Positions 5,989 to 6,828 of a DNA stretch of 6,828 bases are shown here, in pieces. The notes beneath the pieces are model-generated. The model was not told the origin of the DNA. It did no database searches and saw nothing but the letters and a program-made list of their open reading frames with translations. Source of the DNA: an uncultured Erysipelotrichaceae bacterium (GTDB lineage Bacteria; Bacillota_I; Bacilli_A; Erysipelotrichales; Erysipelotrichaceae); contig OMUX01000369.1 of NCBI GenBank assembly GCA_900314345.1, positions 1-6,828 on the forward strand. Reading direction: 5' to 3'. Made by a program: the position numbers and the translations under genes. Each line of letters begins with the position of its first letter. Positions within the stretch are counted from its first letter, which is position 1.

Positions 5989-6765
5989 ATCGTATATCAG
6001 GACTTCAACTATCCTTTAAAGAATGAAAACAGACGCCTGCATATCTACCTGCCGCCGTTTTACGATCGTTCCAATGAACGGTATCCTGTCATGTATATGT
6101 TTGACGGACAGAACCTGTTCCATGATGCAGAAGCGACCTATGGCAAAAGCTGGGGTCTGGAGTACTTCCTTGACCACTATGACAAGAACATGATTGTCTG
6201 CGGCATGGAATGCGGGCACAACGGAGATGAACGGCTCAGTGAATACAATCCCTATGACATGTCATGGCACGGGCACTTCGTGCATGGGGCGGGAGAGGAA
6301 ACATTCCGCTGGCTCATTGAAGAGGTAAAGCCATTCATGGACAGTCACTTCCGGACCTATGGCCACAGGGAGGCCACCGGCATCGGCGGTTCCTCCATGG
6401 GCGGCATCATGAGCATGTACGGTGCTGTCGCTCACAATGACGTCTTCTCCAAGGCAGCCTGCCTTTCCACCGGTGTATTCTGGAATCTGAGCAGATTCAG
6501 AAAAACCCTGTCTATGAATGTACTCAGCCCGGATACCAGGATCTATATCTCCTGGGGTGAAAAGGAAGCAGGCAGGGCAGCGCACAACGGAAATCCGGAA
6601 ACAGATACCAGGGAGGCAAGGGCGGTATACCGTTTCGAGCACGAACTGCAGGAAAAGGGCGCAAGGACATACCACCTGTTTGTCAGAGGCGGGGAACACA
6701 ATGAAGCCTCCTGGGAACGGCAGAATCAGAAATACATGGATTTTCTCTGGATGAACAGAGACTGA
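5986..6765 (+). CDS. Putative esterase, alpha/beta-hydrolase fold (esterase D-like family)
   Basis: A 259-residue serine hydrolase of the putative esterase family (Pfam Esterase, PF00756 type). The N-terminal strand RRLHIYLPP and the segment YPVMYMFDGQNLF (residues 33-45) are typical of the group. The nucleophile elbow GGSSMGG (134-140) places the catalytic Ser at 137. The catalytic His is probably His 238 in GGEHNEASW, and the acid is probably Glu 192 or Glu 194 in SWGEKEAG. It has no signal peptide or membrane segment, so it is probably cytosolic. Relatives act on acyl esters such as S-formylglutathione, siderophore esters or acetylated sugars; nothing here selects one substrate. It follows iadA by 36 bases across a hairpin, so it may be read as the last, attenuated gene of the same unit. 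Confidence 0.87.
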   Translation: MIVYQDFNYPLKNENRRLHIYLPPFYDRSNERYPVMYMFDGQNLFHDAEATYGKSWGLEYFLDHYDKNMIVCGMECGHNGDERLSEYNPYDMSWHGHFVHGAGEETFRWLIEEVKPFMDSHFRTYGHREATGIGGSSMGGIMSMYGAVAHNDVFSKAACLSTGVFWNLSRFRKTLSMNVLSPDTRIYISWGEKEAGRAAHNGNPETDTREARAVYRFEHELQEKGARTYHLFVRGGEHNEASWERQNQKYMDFLWMNRD

Positions 6766-6828
6766 ATGACGGAAATGAGCGTATGATTGTGGCATGCAGA
6801 AAAATGCGATGATCAACATGACTTCCGG

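Noticed and set aside
6766..6828. Start of another gene at the right edge (ATG at 6794 or 6809, open to the end)
   Set aside because: Only 7-12 codons are visible, no good ribosome binding site precedes either ATG, and two upstream ATG frames close almost at once; nothing can be supported in these 63 bases.

Overview
The window is a compact, all-plus-strand stretch of bacterial DNA with five protein genes and almost no intergenic space. Strong AGAAGG/AAAGGA-type ribosome binding sites, roughly balanced base composition and the gene types suggest a Bacillota (Firmicutes) organism, perhaps a host-associated Erysipelotrichia- or Clostridia-like lineage. That placement is an inference from style, not from a marker gene.

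Layout. (1) Bases 2-2449 hold the 3' part of a very large cyclic-di-GMP synthase gene; its start lies left of the window. The visible N-terminal part is 73 uninterrupted heptads (bases 11-1543), with Leu at one core position in all 73 and Asn at the other in 60. A complete-looking GGDEF diguanylate cyclase domain and a C-terminal PAS-like domain follow. (2) Bases 2446-3042, overlapping the previous stop by 4 bases, encode a small uracil-DNA-glycosylase-superfamily protein. (3) After 61 bases with a possible promoter, 3104-4792 encodes a PAS-GGDEF-EAL protein. Its GGDEF domain is degenerate and its EAL phosphodiesterase catalytic set is nearly complete. (4) Fourteen bases later, 4807-5949 encodes an isoaspartyl dipeptidase (IadA family) with every known metal and substrate residue present. 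(5) A short hairpin with a T run is followed by 5986-6765, an alpha/beta-hydrolase esterase. The last 63 bases hold no gene I can support.

How the genes may work together. The first and third genes look like an opposing pair, one making c-di-GMP and the other degrading it, each with a PAS-like module for signal input. The DNA repair-like gene between them is translationally coupled to the synthase. The peptidase follows the phosphodiesterase closely enough to share its transcript; the esterase sits behind a possible partial terminator. No direct metabolic link between the signalling genes and the two hydrolases can be shown from sequence.

The most unusual element is the Asn/Leu heptad rod on the diguanylate cyclase. 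It is built from 9-13-heptad super-repeats, contains a 203-base perfect direct repeat that suggests recent expansion, and has an aromatic core residue recurring about every 9-10 heptads.
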